From assembly GCA_902620895.1 (NCBI GenBank), contig CACNJU010000003.1, positions 1-64,000 on the forward strand: a stretch of DNA of 64,000 nt, written 5' to 3'. Positions 18,698 through 27,438 of the stretch are shown here, piece by piece. Made by a program: the position numbers and the translations under genes. The notes below the pieces were generated by a model. That model was not told where the DNA came from. It did no database searches and was given only the letters and a program-made list of their open reading frames with translations. Numbering within the stretch: position 1 is the first letter of the stretch; each line of letters starts with the position of its first letter. Source of the DNA: an uncultured Prochlorococcus sp. (GTDB lineage: Bacteria > Cyanobacteriota > Cyanobacteriia > PCC-6307 > Cyanobiaceae).

Positions 18698-19972
18698 TTA
18701 GGAAAAATAATTAAGAATTGCATTATTTATTTCGTGATTATATAGGAAACTTTTTAACTTAAAATTTTCACAAAAAGCTTTACCATTTGGAGTATGTACT
18801 CCAGTTCTTCTACTTAATAAAGTAAAATATTTAAAAAATTTATACTCTTTTTTGTCTATCAAGAAATTAGCTTCTTTATCTATTGATTTAAAAAAATTCA
18901 TTTGAAAAAAAATTTTTTTTGCACTTTCGTTGTCTTTTTCTACCAAGAAAAGTTTTTCACCATTTATTGATGCATTTTTTAATAAAGAAATTGCTTTTTG
19001 CATATCTGAATCATTATCAAAAGTAACATGACTCTCATTAGTCATACATTGTTCAAGATCAGAAAATTTAATTTCTAAAGTTTCTAAAAATACTTTTGGA
19101 TTATTTTGTCTGTATATAAAATAATTAGTTCCATCGACATTTTTTTGTCCTAATCCATTTAATACTATTAAAGATTCTTTTTCTTCTAACTCTTCAAATA
19201 TTATTCCTAAAATTCTATCAACAGTTTTAATAGTCATTTTCATATCACGACTTATATTATTTTTTGACCACTCTTTGTGCTGAGCATGCGCCAAACAATT
19301 TAAAAAGATTATGCTAAGGTTTGGATCAAATTTTTTCTTGTATTTCACAAAAACTTTTGCAGAAATCAAATCAAATAAAGAGAATAACAAATTATCATTT
19401 AAACCTGTCCTTAAAAGACTAATAAATGAATAAGAAATTTCTTTATATAAGTAAAATAAATTTATTTCAAGAAGAAGAAACCTCAACATTTTGAAAATTT
19501 TTGGTAAAACTTTAAAAAAAGAAAGTGATAAATAATTTTTCGAAAAGTATCTTGGTAGAGCTAAAAAATCATTAATCTTTTCTGGTAATGCATTTTCATA
19601 ATATGTCCATGGATCTGGCAAAAAGAAACAGCAACCTTTTGCATTATTTCTAGAAGAATTCATCGCACCCCAGACACCTGAGGAGAAACCTTTTTCACCT
19701 AAAGTTTCCCAAATTTGTGGATATTTAAGATTTTTAACATCAGCCAAATGATCTATTTTATGAATTTCATGCGGATAACCTGTATGAATTGAAACCCATT
19801 GAACCCATGGATCAAGTCCAAAGTGCTCTCTATTATCTAGACTTATAGTCTCAGAATTTTGCATATTCAAAAATTTTTTTATATTTCTAAGATTTAAATC
19901 ATTTGATGCTTTTTTTAAAAGTCCTTCATTAAATTCATTAAGTTCAACAAGTATCAATCTTTTCTTTGACAC
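18698..19972 (-). CDS. Alkaline-phosphatase-superfamily-like protein of unknown function
   Basis: Function unknown. The 424-residue protein seems soluble, with no signal peptide. Weak superfamily landmarks are present: an N-terminal strand ILVELNEFNEG where the metal site begins, WVSIHTGYPHEIHKI (about 59-73) resembling the nucleophile segment TxxTGxxPxxHGI, NCLAHAQHKEW, LNGLGQ, and a C-terminal GVHTPNGKAF resembling GxHxPxG. Several metal ligands look substituted, so it may be a nonstandard phospho- or sulfo-transferase or inactive. Its position beside glycosyltransferases suggests a role in surface polymers; this is inference. Confidence 0.6.
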   Translation of the reverse strand: MSKKRLILVELNEFNEGLLKKASNDLNLRNIKKFLNMQNSETISLDNREHFGLDPWVQWVSIHTGYPHEIHKIDHLADVKNLKYPQIWETLGEKGFSSGVWGAMNSSRNNAKGCCFFLPDPWTYYENALPEKINDFLALPRYFSKNYLSLSFFKVLPKIFKMLRFLLLEINLFYLYKEISYSFISLLRTGLNDNLLFSLFDLISAKVFVKYKKKFDPNLSIIFLNCLAHAQHKEWSKNNISRDMKMTIKTVDRILGIIFEELEEKESLIVLNGLGQKNVDGTNYFIYRQNNPKVFLETLEIKFSDLEQCMTNESHVTFDNDSDMQKAISLLKNASINGEKLFLVEKDNESAKKIFFQMNFFKSIDKEANFLIDKKEYKFFKYFTLLSRRTGVHTPNGKAFCENFKLKSFLYNHEINNAILNYFS

Positions 19973-20153
19973 AATTTAATTCTCTTAGTTCCTTTAGAAA
20001 TAATATCATGCAAAATGAATTTAAAAGTTGAGACTTTGATGAAAGTAAGCCTATTAAAATTATTTCAACTACTTATTCATATTCATATTTTTTAGGTGTA
20101 TATTTTATCATTAAAAAAATATGGTAATTTTTAATTAAATCCTTGAGGTTTAT

Positions 20154-21395
20154 GTGTTTAAAAAATATTTATTAAACAAAGATATTTTAATTTTTTTTTG
20201 GCTGCCTAGGATAATTTGCAGTATTTTATTTTTTTTAGTTTATAAAAACATACACTTAAATATTGATGAATTTAATACTACCTCAAAACAATTTGATTAT
20301 ATTCCTGATTATGAAAAATATTTATACACATTAAAATGGAATCCTTTATTTTCTTTAAGTCTGCAATTTATACATAGAATTTTTGTAAAGACAAGTATAG
20401 TTCAAATTTTATTAGCTCAGATAATATCAGGGATTTCATGTATAACTATTTTTTCAGTCTCAAAAAGTTTTTTCAAAATTTCAAAGTTAGCTTTATTAAT
20501 GATGGCAATCCATCCTATGCTGGTTTTATATGGTAGTAAATTTTGCACTGAAAATTTCTGTTTGCTAGCCATTGGCTTATATCTTCTTTCAAGATTAGAA
20601 ATAAGAAATTATAAATCCCTAAGCAGATTAAAATTTCTAGGAATTCAGTCAAAAGCAATTTTATTTCAATTCATATTAACACTTTTCAGAGCTCAAAATT
20701 TAATCTTCTTAATTTATGAAATTTTATGTTTTTTAAAAGATTTTTTCTCAAATATAATTAACCAATTAATTGATAAAAAGAAAACTTTTATATTTACATT
20801 TTTAATTTTTGGAGTTCTTTTATCTATAAGTTCTATATTAATTAATTCTTTTTCTACATATATAAATGTCATGTCATCATATTTTTGGGATAACCCATTT
20901 CTATTAGATGCGAAAAAAATCTTTTATACTTTTTTCCCAAATAGTGATAATTTATCAACAATTCAATTAGTTTTTGGTTATTTAATTAGCTATGTGATTT
21001 ATTTGTTTTTAGCACTTTTTCTATTAACTGGAGCTAGGGAAAGATTGGTATATGAGCCTTGGGCAATTTCCATAGGAAGTTTTAATTTAAAATATAATTT
21101 AGGTTCTTCTATGAGCGAATCTACCTTAGCAACTTTTTATAATAATGATTTTTTAATTGATTTCTGTCTAAAAGTATTACTACCTCTTATTCTATTCAGT
21201 AGTTTTCATATTGTTGGACTTATACACTGGTATAAAAAGACAAAGAACTTGGGTTTTCCAATAAGCATTTATCCACTTTCTATATGTCTTCTTCCTTTAT
21301 TAATGCATCCAATGATGAGATACTACATCCCTCTCATTCCTATTTCTTGTATTGGATTTTCAATATCGTTAAAAAAATATTTTCTAAGAAATTAA
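20154..21395 (+). CDS. Multi-pass membrane protein, GT-C glycosyltransferase-like
   Basis: Encodes 413 residues with roughly ten hydrophobic helices. After the first helix an acidic DE pair (38-39, NIDEFN) falls where GT-C enzymes using lipid-linked sugars (GT39/ArnT-like) carry their catalytic acid. YIPDYEKYLYTLKWNP and MAIHPMLVLYGS also resemble that group. The start is a GTG with GAGG five bases upstream; an overlapping ATG two bases earlier is in a closed frame. It is divergent from the other island genes. Function and acceptor are inferred only. Confidence 0.65.
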   Translation: MFKKYLLNKDILIFFWLPRIICSILFFLVYKNIHLNIDEFNTTSKQFDYIPDYEKYLYTLKWNPLFSLSLQFIHRIFVKTSIVQILLAQIISGISCITIFSVSKSFFKISKLALLMMAIHPMLVLYGSKFCTENFCLLAIGLYLLSRLEIRNYKSLSRLKFLGIQSKAILFQFILTLFRAQNLIFLIYEILCFLKDFFSNIINQLIDKKKTFIFTFLIFGVLLSISSILINSFSTYINVMSSYFWDNPFLLDAKKIFYTFFPNSDNLSTIQLVFGYLISYVIYLFLALFLLTGARERLVYEPWAISIGSFNLKYNLGSSMSESTLATFYNNDFLIDFCLKVLLPLILFSSFHIVGLIHWYKKTKNLGFPISIYPLSICLLPLLMHPMMRYYIPLIPISCIGFSISLKKYFLRN

Positions 21396-21505
21396 ATTTG
21401 GCAAAATAATTATTATTAATTTTTATTTTCCCAAATATATAATAATTATTTTCATAGAAATTTAAAAATTACTAGAACCATCTTCAATTTTTACATTTTA
21501 GAATT

Positions 21506-22201
21506 TTATTTCTTATCTTCATTTTTAAAATTTAAATCATTTCTTCTTTCTAATGTTCTTTCTAAACTTTTTTTTTCCCGCCATGATTTTATCTCTTCGT
21601 GATTTCCACTTGTGAGGACATTTGGTACTTCCATCCCTTTGAAGATTTTTGGTCTTGTATATTGAGGATATTCCAATAAAAAAGAATTGTGGCTTTCATC
21701 AAATAAGGAGGAAGGATCTCCAAGGGTACCTGGTATCAATCTTGTTAACCCATTAATTATTGACATTGCTGGAATTTCACCACCAGATAGAACATAGTCG
21801 CCGACGGAGATTTCTTCATCAGCTAAGTTTCTAACTCTTTCATCAAATCCCTCATACTGGCCACAAATAATTATTAATTGATCCAAAGAGGACCATCGCG
21901 AGAGATCCTGCTGCTTCAAGACTTTACCTTGTGGCGTCATTAATAGTGTTCTACTATTTGATAATTTTTTTATTGAATCATGAGCCTTATATATTGGTTC
22001 TGGCTTTAAAACCATCCCTGAACCTCCACCATAGGGTTTATCATCTACTTGCTTGTAAGAACCTTCTCCATATTGTCTTAAATCATGGACATTAACGTTA
22101 ATCAGTTTTTTATCTAATGCTCTAGTAACTACTCCTAAATTATTTATTAATTCAAAAGCTCTTGGAATTAATGTAATTACATCAAAATTAAAACTATTCA
22201 T
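21506..22201 (-). CDS. trmD: tRNA (guanine-N1)-methyltransferase
   Basis: Methylates G37 of tRNAs reading codons such as CUN, CCN and CGG, preventing frameshifts. The SPOUT trefoil-knot enzyme shows [26 protein letters not shown] and the SAM-binding [11 protein letters not shown] segment. The 231 residues are standard. The ATG follows immediately after the era stop with no gap, so the two are cotranslated. It is the first core gene on the right side of the glycan island. Confidence 0.96.
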   Translation of the reverse strand: MNSFNFDVITLIPRAFELINNLGVVTRALDKKLINVNVHDLRQYGEGSYKQVDDKPYGGGSGMVLKPEPIYKAHDSIKKLSNSRTLLMTPQGKVLKQQDLSRWSSLDQLIIICGQYEGFDERVRNLADEEISVGDYVLSGGEIPAMSIINGLTRLIPGTLGDPSSLFDESHNSFLLEYPQYTRPKIFKGMEVPNVLTSGNHEEIKSWREKKSLERTLERRNDLNFKNEDKK

Positions 22202-23113
22202 CTAGAAATCTTCCTCGTAACCAAACTCAATTAGTCTTGATTCTTTTTTCCTCCAATTTGGGACAACTTTCACAAACAACTCCAAATGAATTGGACCATC
22301 AATTAATTTCGACATATGCAATCTTGCTGATTGACCAATAGTTTTTAACATCGATCCTTTTTTACCAATAAGAATTCCTTTTTGGCTATTCCTCTCTACA
22401 ATAATTGTAGCTAAAATCCCTGTAAAACTTTTGCCATTTTTTCTTTTCATTTCCTCTCTTTTGTCTATCTTTACTGCAATACTATGAGGTACTTCTTCTC
22501 TTGTGTTAATTAATACCTGCTCTCTTACTAAATCAGATAATAAATTATCTAAAGGTTGATCGCATATCGTATCTTCAGCATAAAGTTTTGGTCCCTCTGG
22601 AAGAAAAGAAAGTAGCATTTCAATTAAGTCAGAACATCCTTCTCCTTCTGAAGCACTCACAATTTGAAAATTTCTATTGACTCCAAAAAATTTTTTATAT
22701 TGCTCTAATCTTAAATTCCTAAATTCTTTATTAACCAAATCCCACTTATTTAATACAACAATAAAATCAGTTTGATTTGCTACTAAAAAGTTCATTATAT
22801 ACTCGTCACCTCTGCCAGGCTTTTCACTTGAATCAATTACAAAAACAACCAAATCAACTCCAAAAATTGCTGATTTTGCATTTTTCACTAATATTTCTCC
22901 AAGACGATGATGAGGTTTATGAACCCCTGGAGTATCAACAAAAATTATTTGACCATTGTTTGTAGTTAAGATTCCTTTTAATTTATTTCTAGTAGTTTGT
23001 GCTATTGGAGAGGTAATTGTTATTTTTTTTCCAATCAACTGATTTATTAAAGTAGATTTACCTACATTGGGCCTTCCTAGTAAAGTAACGAATCCAGATC
23101 TATAATTTGTCAA
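22202..23113 (-). CDS. era: GTPase Era
   Basis: Ras-like GTPase that binds 16S rRNA and assists 30S subunit assembly. G1 GRPNVGKST (13-21), G3 DTPGVHKPHH, G4 NKWD and the later SASEGEG (G5-like) are present, and the C-terminal KH domain has GILIGKKGSMLKTIG. The 303-residue length is typical. It abuts trmD directly and is divergent from the hypothetical gene at 23152 with a 38-base gap. Confidence 0.96.
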   Translation of the reverse strand: MTNYRSGFVTLLGRPNVGKSTLINQLIGKKITITSPIAQTTRNKLKGILTTNNGQIIFVDTPGVHKPHHRLGEILVKNAKSAIFGVDLVVFVIDSSEKPGRGDEYIMNFLVANQTDFIVVLNKWDLVNKEFRNLRLEQYKKFFGVNRNFQIVSASEGEGCSDLIEMLLSFLPEGPKLYAEDTICDQPLDNLLSDLVREQVLINTREEVPHSIAVKIDKREEMKRKNGKSFTGILATIIVERNSQKGILIGKKGSMLKTIGQSARLHMSKLIDGPIHLELFVKVVPNWRKKESRLIEFGYEEDF

Positions 23114-23151
23114 AGACTTTCAATGTATCAATAATAAAATTCTGATCAAAA

Positions 23152-23679
23152 ATGAAAAAAAAAACCACAAATTTCAAAGAAGCTTCTTTTACTCAGGCAA
23201 TAAATATTTCAGCACATTGGTGTAAAGAGTGGGAAAGAGATTTACTCAGCGAAGAGGTTTTAGCAGATAGGATTTCAGAACTAATTAAAACAAAAAATGG
23301 ACTTAGAGGTTTTTTTGCATACGCTTTATCAGATAAAGATTGTTTATTATTAGATAAACTTCCCTTTTCACTAATTATCAAACTTAACGAAGGTGTTGAT
23401 CCTGTTGTAGAAATAGTAGTAAAGAATTTAATAATGAGTAGTGCTCAAATTATTTTTCATCGGAGACAGAATAATCATGAATATGAGTTATCCTCAGAAG
23501 TCATTTCAGACAGATGTAAAGGGATTTTGAGACTACTTGAAACCAACTCAGTTACTAATACTGTGAAAAGGTTTATTAAAGAACTAGATACTATGGGTAA
23601 TAGTTTTGATAATTCAAGAAAATATGATTCAGAGCAAAAAGAATTTATTAAAAAACAATTTATTGATATCGCTCATTAA
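23152..23679 (+). CDS. Conserved-type hypothetical protein (175 aa)
   Basis: Not recognised. The product is soluble-looking with no membrane segment. It has an N-terminal part with ISAHWCKEWERDLLSEEVLADRI cut short here as WCKEWERDLL, then LRGFFAYALSD and PFSLIIKLNEG, and a mixed alpha/beta middle ending in a helical tail. It reads like a protein conserved in picocyanobacteria rather than a random frame. It is divergent from era and is followed directly by a strong inverted repeat that can end transcription. Confidence 0.7.
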   Translation: MKKKTTNFKEASFTQAINISAHWCKEWERDLLSEEVLADRISELIKTKNGLRGFFAYALSDKDCLLLDKLPFSLIIKLNEGVDPVVEIVVKNLIMSSAQIIFHRRQNNHEYELSSEVISDRCKGILRLLETNSVTNTVKRFIKELDTMGNSFDNSRKYDSEQKEFIKKQFIDIAH

Positions 23680-23682
23680 AAA

Positions 23683-23703
23683 AGCGTAGATAAAATCTAC
23701 GCT
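23683..23703. terminator. 9-bp inverted repeat, likely bidirectional terminator
   Basis: AGCGTAGAT and ATCTACGCT form a perfect 9-bp stem around a 3-base loop. A-rich sequence precedes it and T-rich sequence follows it, so it can act in both directions. It sits between the convergent gene ends at 23679 and 23730. Confidence 0.75.
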
Positions 23704-23729
23704 ATTTATTAAAACATTGAGTAAATTGT

Positions 23730-24467
23730 TTAATCTCTTCTTCCACCACCCTGAAGAGCAATCATTAATCTTAATATAAAAACGAAAAGGTTTATATAAG
23801 TTAAATACATACCTAAAGCACCAGCTAGATATTGGTCATCATTGTATCTTCTTGGCATTGTGTAGAAATCTACAAAAGACATTGCAACAAACAAGACGGT
23901 ACCAAATCCGGCGATAATCAACTCGAGACCTGAACCTCCAAAAAAGGCAGGGGCAAAGAATCCTCCAATTAATTGGAAAAACATCGCTATTAAAAGTCCA
24001 ATCAACCCTAAGCCAACAACCCCGCTTAAAGCTTGGCCGACACTATCGCTCATCCTTTGACCAGTGTAAGAGGCAATAACAAAGGTAATACCTGTAGCCA
24101 ATGCAGCTGTTCCTACCGAACCTATACCTATTGTTCCTATTGCTAAAGCAACAATGCCGCTTAAGGTGAACCCAGTTAGCAAACTAAATCCTGTTAGTAA
24201 AGGTAAAGCCTTTGCATTATTTGCATTATTTGCAGCGCTTGTTGCAATAAAAAACAAAATCAATTCTGCAATTAAAGCAGCTATAGATAGAGGCTGAAAA
24301 AGAACCGGATTTGTAGCTATTAGCGATACACCGGCTAACACACCTAAAGAAGTCAATACCATACCTCCCCCTACGTAGGGGAGGGCTTTTTGAACAACAT
24401 TAGGTCCAATAATTGAACTGGTTTGTGCTTCACGAATAGCCTGATTAAAATTACTACTTGCTGGCAT
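23730..24467 (-). CDS. Bax inhibitor-1 / YccA-like membrane protein
   Basis: Seven hydrophobic helices fill most of the 245 residues. The BI-1 family pattern is visible in SFVDFYTMPRRYNDDQYLAGALGMYLTYIN (segments SFVDFYTMPRR and ALGMYLTYIN) near the C-terminus, and in an N-terminal ~27-residue soluble segment. Family members are implicated in calcium leak or in modulating membrane proteases such as FtsH (YccA in E. coli). Whether this one does so is unknown. It lies between the inverted repeat and phoH. Confidence 0.85.
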   Translation of the reverse strand: MPASSNFNQAIREAQTSSIIGPNVVQKALPYVGGGMVLTSLGVLAGVSLIATNPVLFQPLSIAALIAELILFFIATSAANNANNAKALPLLTGFSLLTGFTLSGIVALAIGTIGIGSVGTAALATGITFVIASYTGQRMSDSVGQALSGVVGLGLIGLLIAMFFQLIGGFFAPAFFGGSGLELIIAGFGTVLFVAMSFVDFYTMPRRYNDDQYLAGALGMYLTYINLFVFILRLMIALQGGGRRD

Positions 24468-24539
24468 TTTTTTTTTAAAGATGTATCTATTCTAATCGAT
24501 TTTTAAAATTTCAGGGTACGGATCACCATAGTAATAAGA

Positions 24540-25496
24540 TTATTCATAAGCCTCAATTATTTTGTGAACTAAAGGGTGACGAACAACATCATGAACAGTT
24601 AAAAAACAAATTTTTATGCCATCAGTTTCAGAGAAAATTCGTGATGCTTCAACAAGGCCGCTTAGCTGATCTTTTTTGAGATCAATTTGTGTAATATCTC
24701 CATTTACAACCATTTTTGATCTCTCACCTAATCTGGTTAAAAACATTCTCATTTGAGCGCAAGTTGTATTTTGAGCCTCATCTAAAATAACCAAAGAGTT
24801 TTCCAATGTCCTACCTCTCATAAATGCAAGAGGGGCGACTTCAATAATTCCTTTGTCAATTAACGAATTTGTTTTATCAAATCCGAAAATATTATGTAAA
24901 GAATCAAATAAAGGTCTCAAATAAGGATCTACTTTTTGTTGCAAATCTCCTGGTAAGAATCCTAAATTTTCACCAGCTTCAACAGCTGGACGGGTTAAAA
25001 CAATTTTCTCTATTTTTTTTTCATTTAAAAGTCTTGCTGCGCAAACAGTTGCCAAGAATGTTTTACCAGTGCCTGCAGGACCAATTCCAAAGGTAAGATC
25101 AAAGTTTTCAATTGATTCAACATATTCTTTTTGCCTTATGGTTCTTGGTCTCAAAAATCTTCCTTCTTTGGATCGAGCAAGTACTTTTTTTCCTAATTCA
25201 GCATGCGAAGATGATTCACCCATATTCAAAGAACTAAGTGCAGCTTTCAGATCTACCTCTGGAACCTCTAACCCTTGTTCCCAAATTGGCCTTGTTAGTT
25301 CTACTAATGCTGATGCTCGTTCAATCTTGGATATGAGACCGTTCATCTCGAGTTGCAAACCTCTTATAGTTAAAGAAACTCCTGTAAGAGACTCGAACTT
25401 TTTTAAGAAAGAATTACCTGGTCCTGAAAGTGCTGTTGCAGCGTCAGAGCTTGGTAAATCAATTGTGAAGTGACCAGTTTTGGAAACTTCCGTCAT
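24540..25496 (-). CDS. phoH: PhoH-family ATPase
   Basis: RNA-associated P-loop ATPase of the PhoH/PhoL type. Walker A GPAGTGKT is at residues 139-146 and the DEAQN Walker B motif is present (VILDEAQNTT), followed by TRLGERSKMVVNGD. The first ~110 residues form the usual N-terminal region with SLTIRGLQLEMNG. The 318 residues fit the chromosomal form. It stands with rpsP and ffh on one strand, hinting at a translation/ribosome link; the physiological substrate is not settled for the family. Confidence 0.93.
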   Translation of the reverse strand: MTEVSKTGHFTIDLPSSDAATALSGPGNSFLKKFESLTGVSLTIRGLQLEMNGLISKIERASALVELTRPIWEQGLEVPEVDLKAALSSLNMGESSSHAELGKKVLARSKEGRFLRPRTIRQKEYVESIENFDLTFGIGPAGTGKTFLATVCAARLLNEKKIEKIVLTRPAVEAGENLGFLPGDLQQKVDPYLRPLFDSLHNIFGFDKTNSLIDKGIIEVAPLAFMRGRTLENSLVILDEAQNTTCAQMRMFLTRLGERSKMVVNGDITQIDLKKDQLSGLVEASRIFSETDGIKICFLTVHDVVRHPLVHKIIEAYE

Positions 25497-25532
25497 TTAG
25501 TTATTATATTAGGAAACAAATTTATCAAATTA

Positions 25533-25877
25533 CTAGCTTTCAGCTTCTTTACTATCACTTTCAGCCTCTTCAGCTTTAACTTTAGATAATTTTTCTTTCT
25601 CTAACTTTGCCTTACCGATAGCAATAGATGGTCTCTGTATTTTTTCTAATAATCCTCCCTTCTCTAATAAAGTCCTTACAACATCAGTTGGCTGAGCTCC
25701 CTGTGTAAGTCTTGTTCTCAAAGCTTCCGTATCAAGCCTAGTTTCTTTAGTTCTAGGGTTATAGAAACCTAGTTCCTGTAAAGGTCTACCATCTCTTCTG
25801 GATGTACTATTGCATGCAACAATCCTGAAACTTGCCTCTTTTTTCTTTCCAAAGCGCTTAAGGCGCAATTTAATCAT
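25533..25877 (-). CDS. rpsP: 30S ribosomal protein S16
   Basis: Small-subunit assembly protein. The N-terminus [20 protein letters not shown] and the following [16 protein letters not shown] block are diagnostic. At 114 residues it is longer than the usual ~80 because of an acidic-basic C-terminal tail ([14 protein letters not shown]). It lies between ffh and phoH with short gaps (53 and 36 bases), suggesting an operon. Confidence 0.96.
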   Translation of the reverse strand: MIKLRLKRFGKKKEASFRIVACNSTSRRDGRPLQELGFYNPRTKETRLDTEALRTRLTQGAQPTDVVRTLLEKGGLLEKIQRPSIAIGKAKLEKEKLSKVKAEEAESDSKEAES

Positions 25878-25930
25878 TTTAAATTAGTATGTTTTATTAA
25901 TAATATCATTTAAAGGTAAATATTTTGAAA

Positions 25931-27391
25931 CTACAAATCAGCAAATCCTTTTTTCTTTTTATTATTTTTTTGTTTTTTTATTGATTTATTACTATTTAAT
26001 CCGCCCATTCCAGGCATACCGCCCATTCCAGGCATACCACCCATTCCAGGCATACCACCCATTCCAGGCATACCACCCATTCCAGGCATACTTCCATTCG
26101 ACATTTGTTTCATAAAGCCTCTCATTCTTTGAAAATCAGCTAATACTTTATCTACGTCTTTTGCTTCATAACCGCTACCCTGAGCGATCCTTTGTCTTCT
26201 TGAAGGCTGAGCAGCAAGAACCTCAGGTTTTTGTTTCTCCTCAAGAGTCATTGATGAAATCATAGATTCTATTTTTTTTAGTTGATCTTCTCCATCTTTT
26301 ATCATCCCATCATCTATTTTATTCATTCCAGGAATCAATTTAATCAATCCACCAAGTGATCCCATCCTTTTAATTAATCTCATTTGCTTGACAAAATCAT
26401 TAAAATCGAATGTCGCTTCTTGAAGTTTCTTTTGCATCGCTTCTGCATCAGCAAGCTCAACTTCTTTTTGTGCTTTTTCAACAAGTGTTAATACATCGCC
26501 CATGCCTAAAATCCTGCTGGCCATTCTTTCTGGATGAAATGGTTGCAGTGCTTCTATTTTTTCACCTACACCAATAAATTTGATTGGTTTCCCACTTATT
26601 TTTCTTATTGATAAAGCAGCTCCTCCTCTTGAGTCCCCATCCAACTTAGTTAATATCGCCCCTGAAATTCCTACTTTTTCATGAAATGACTTCGTCAGGT
26701 CAGCAGCTTCTTGACCAATCATTGAATCAACAACAAGCAAAACTTCATCAGGATTAGAAACTTCTTTTATTCGGACCATTTCACTCATCATAGAATCATC
26801 AATTTGCAATCTTCCGGCAGTGTCAATAATTATCGAGTTAAAATTATTTTCATTCGCATATTTCAATGCGTCCTTAGCTATTTCTTCTGGTTTGTTATTT
26901 TTTTCTTTAGCTGAAAAAACTTCCAAATCATATTGACTTCCTAATGTTTTAAGTTGTTCTACAGCTGCTGGTCGATAGATATCTGCAGCCACTAAAAGAA
27001 CCTTTTTTTCTTTTTCCTTTAAATAAAGGCCTAATTTTCCTGTAGCAGTTGTTTTACCAGCTCCCTGAAGTCCTGCCATTAAAATAACAGTTGGACTATT
27101 TTCATTTTCGTTTAATGGTGAATTTTCATTCCCCATAATGCTTATCAATTCTTTATTTACAACTTCAATAAATTTTTGGCCTGGGTTTACACCTCTAACT
27201 ACTTCTTCTCCAATAGCTTTATCTTTAACATCTGATATAAAGTCTTTTACTACTGACAAACTAACATCGGCATCAAGAAGTGCTCTTTTTACCTCTTTCA
27301 GGGCATCATTAATATTATTTTCGCTAATTTTTGCTTCGCCTCTTAAACCTTTTACTGCGTCTTCAAAGCGTGATGAGAGTTCATCAAACAT
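25931..27391 (-). CDS. ffh: Signal recognition particle protein Ffh
   Basis: GTPase that binds signal sequences and the 4.5S RNA and targets membrane proteins to FtsY and the translocon. N domain ~1-95; G domain with GLQGAGKTT (107-115), DTAGR and TKLDGDSRGGA; methionine-rich M domain ~300-440. The C-terminus carries five copies of a GMGGMP-type hexapeptide made from an 18-bp DNA repeat, then a lysine-rich end. Its RNA partner is encoded at 53977-54072 in the same window. Confidence 0.96.
   Translation of the reverse strand: MFDELSSRFEDAVKGLRGEAKISENNINDALKEVKRALLDADVSLSVVKDFISDVKDKAIGEEVVRGVNPGQKFIEVVNKELISIMGNENSPLNENENSPTVILMAGLQGAGKTTATGKLGLYLKEKEKKVLLVAADIYRPAAVEQLKTLGSQYDLEVFSAKEKNNKPEEIAKDALKYANENNFNSIIIDTAGRLQIDDSMMSEMVRIKEVSNPDEVLLVVDSMIGQEAADLTKSFHEKVGISGAILTKLDGDSRGGAALSIRKISGKPIKFIGVGEKIEALQPFHPERMASRILGMGDVLTLVEKAQKEVELADAEAMQKKLQEATFDFNDFVKQMRLIKRMGSLGGLIKLIPGMNKIDDGMIKDGEDQLKKIESMISSMTLEEKQKPEVLAAQPSRRQRIAQGSGYEAKDVDKVLADFQRMRGFMKQMSNGSMPGMGGMPGMGGMPGMGGMPGMGGMPGMGGLNSNKSIKKQKNNKKKKGFADL
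26003..26092 (-). repeat. Five tandem 18-bp units in ffh C-terminus
   Basis: Five nearly identical 18-base units (core CCCATTCCAGGCATAC on the plus strand) run head to tail without spacers. They are in frame with ffh and encode a repeated Gly-Met-Gly-Gly-Met-Pro hexapeptide. The unit differs between copies mainly by one base at its edge (G or A). Near identity at the DNA level suggests recent slippage expansion. Confidence 0.92.
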
Positions 27392-27438
27392 TATTAAAAT
27401 TAATTTTTAATTATTATAGATGATATAGAAGTCTATAC

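Noticed and set aside
13740..21500. Whole glycan island as a recent foreign acquisition with att sites
   Set aside because: No flanking direct repeats, tRNA or integrase could be seen; it is accessory in content, but transfer is not shown.
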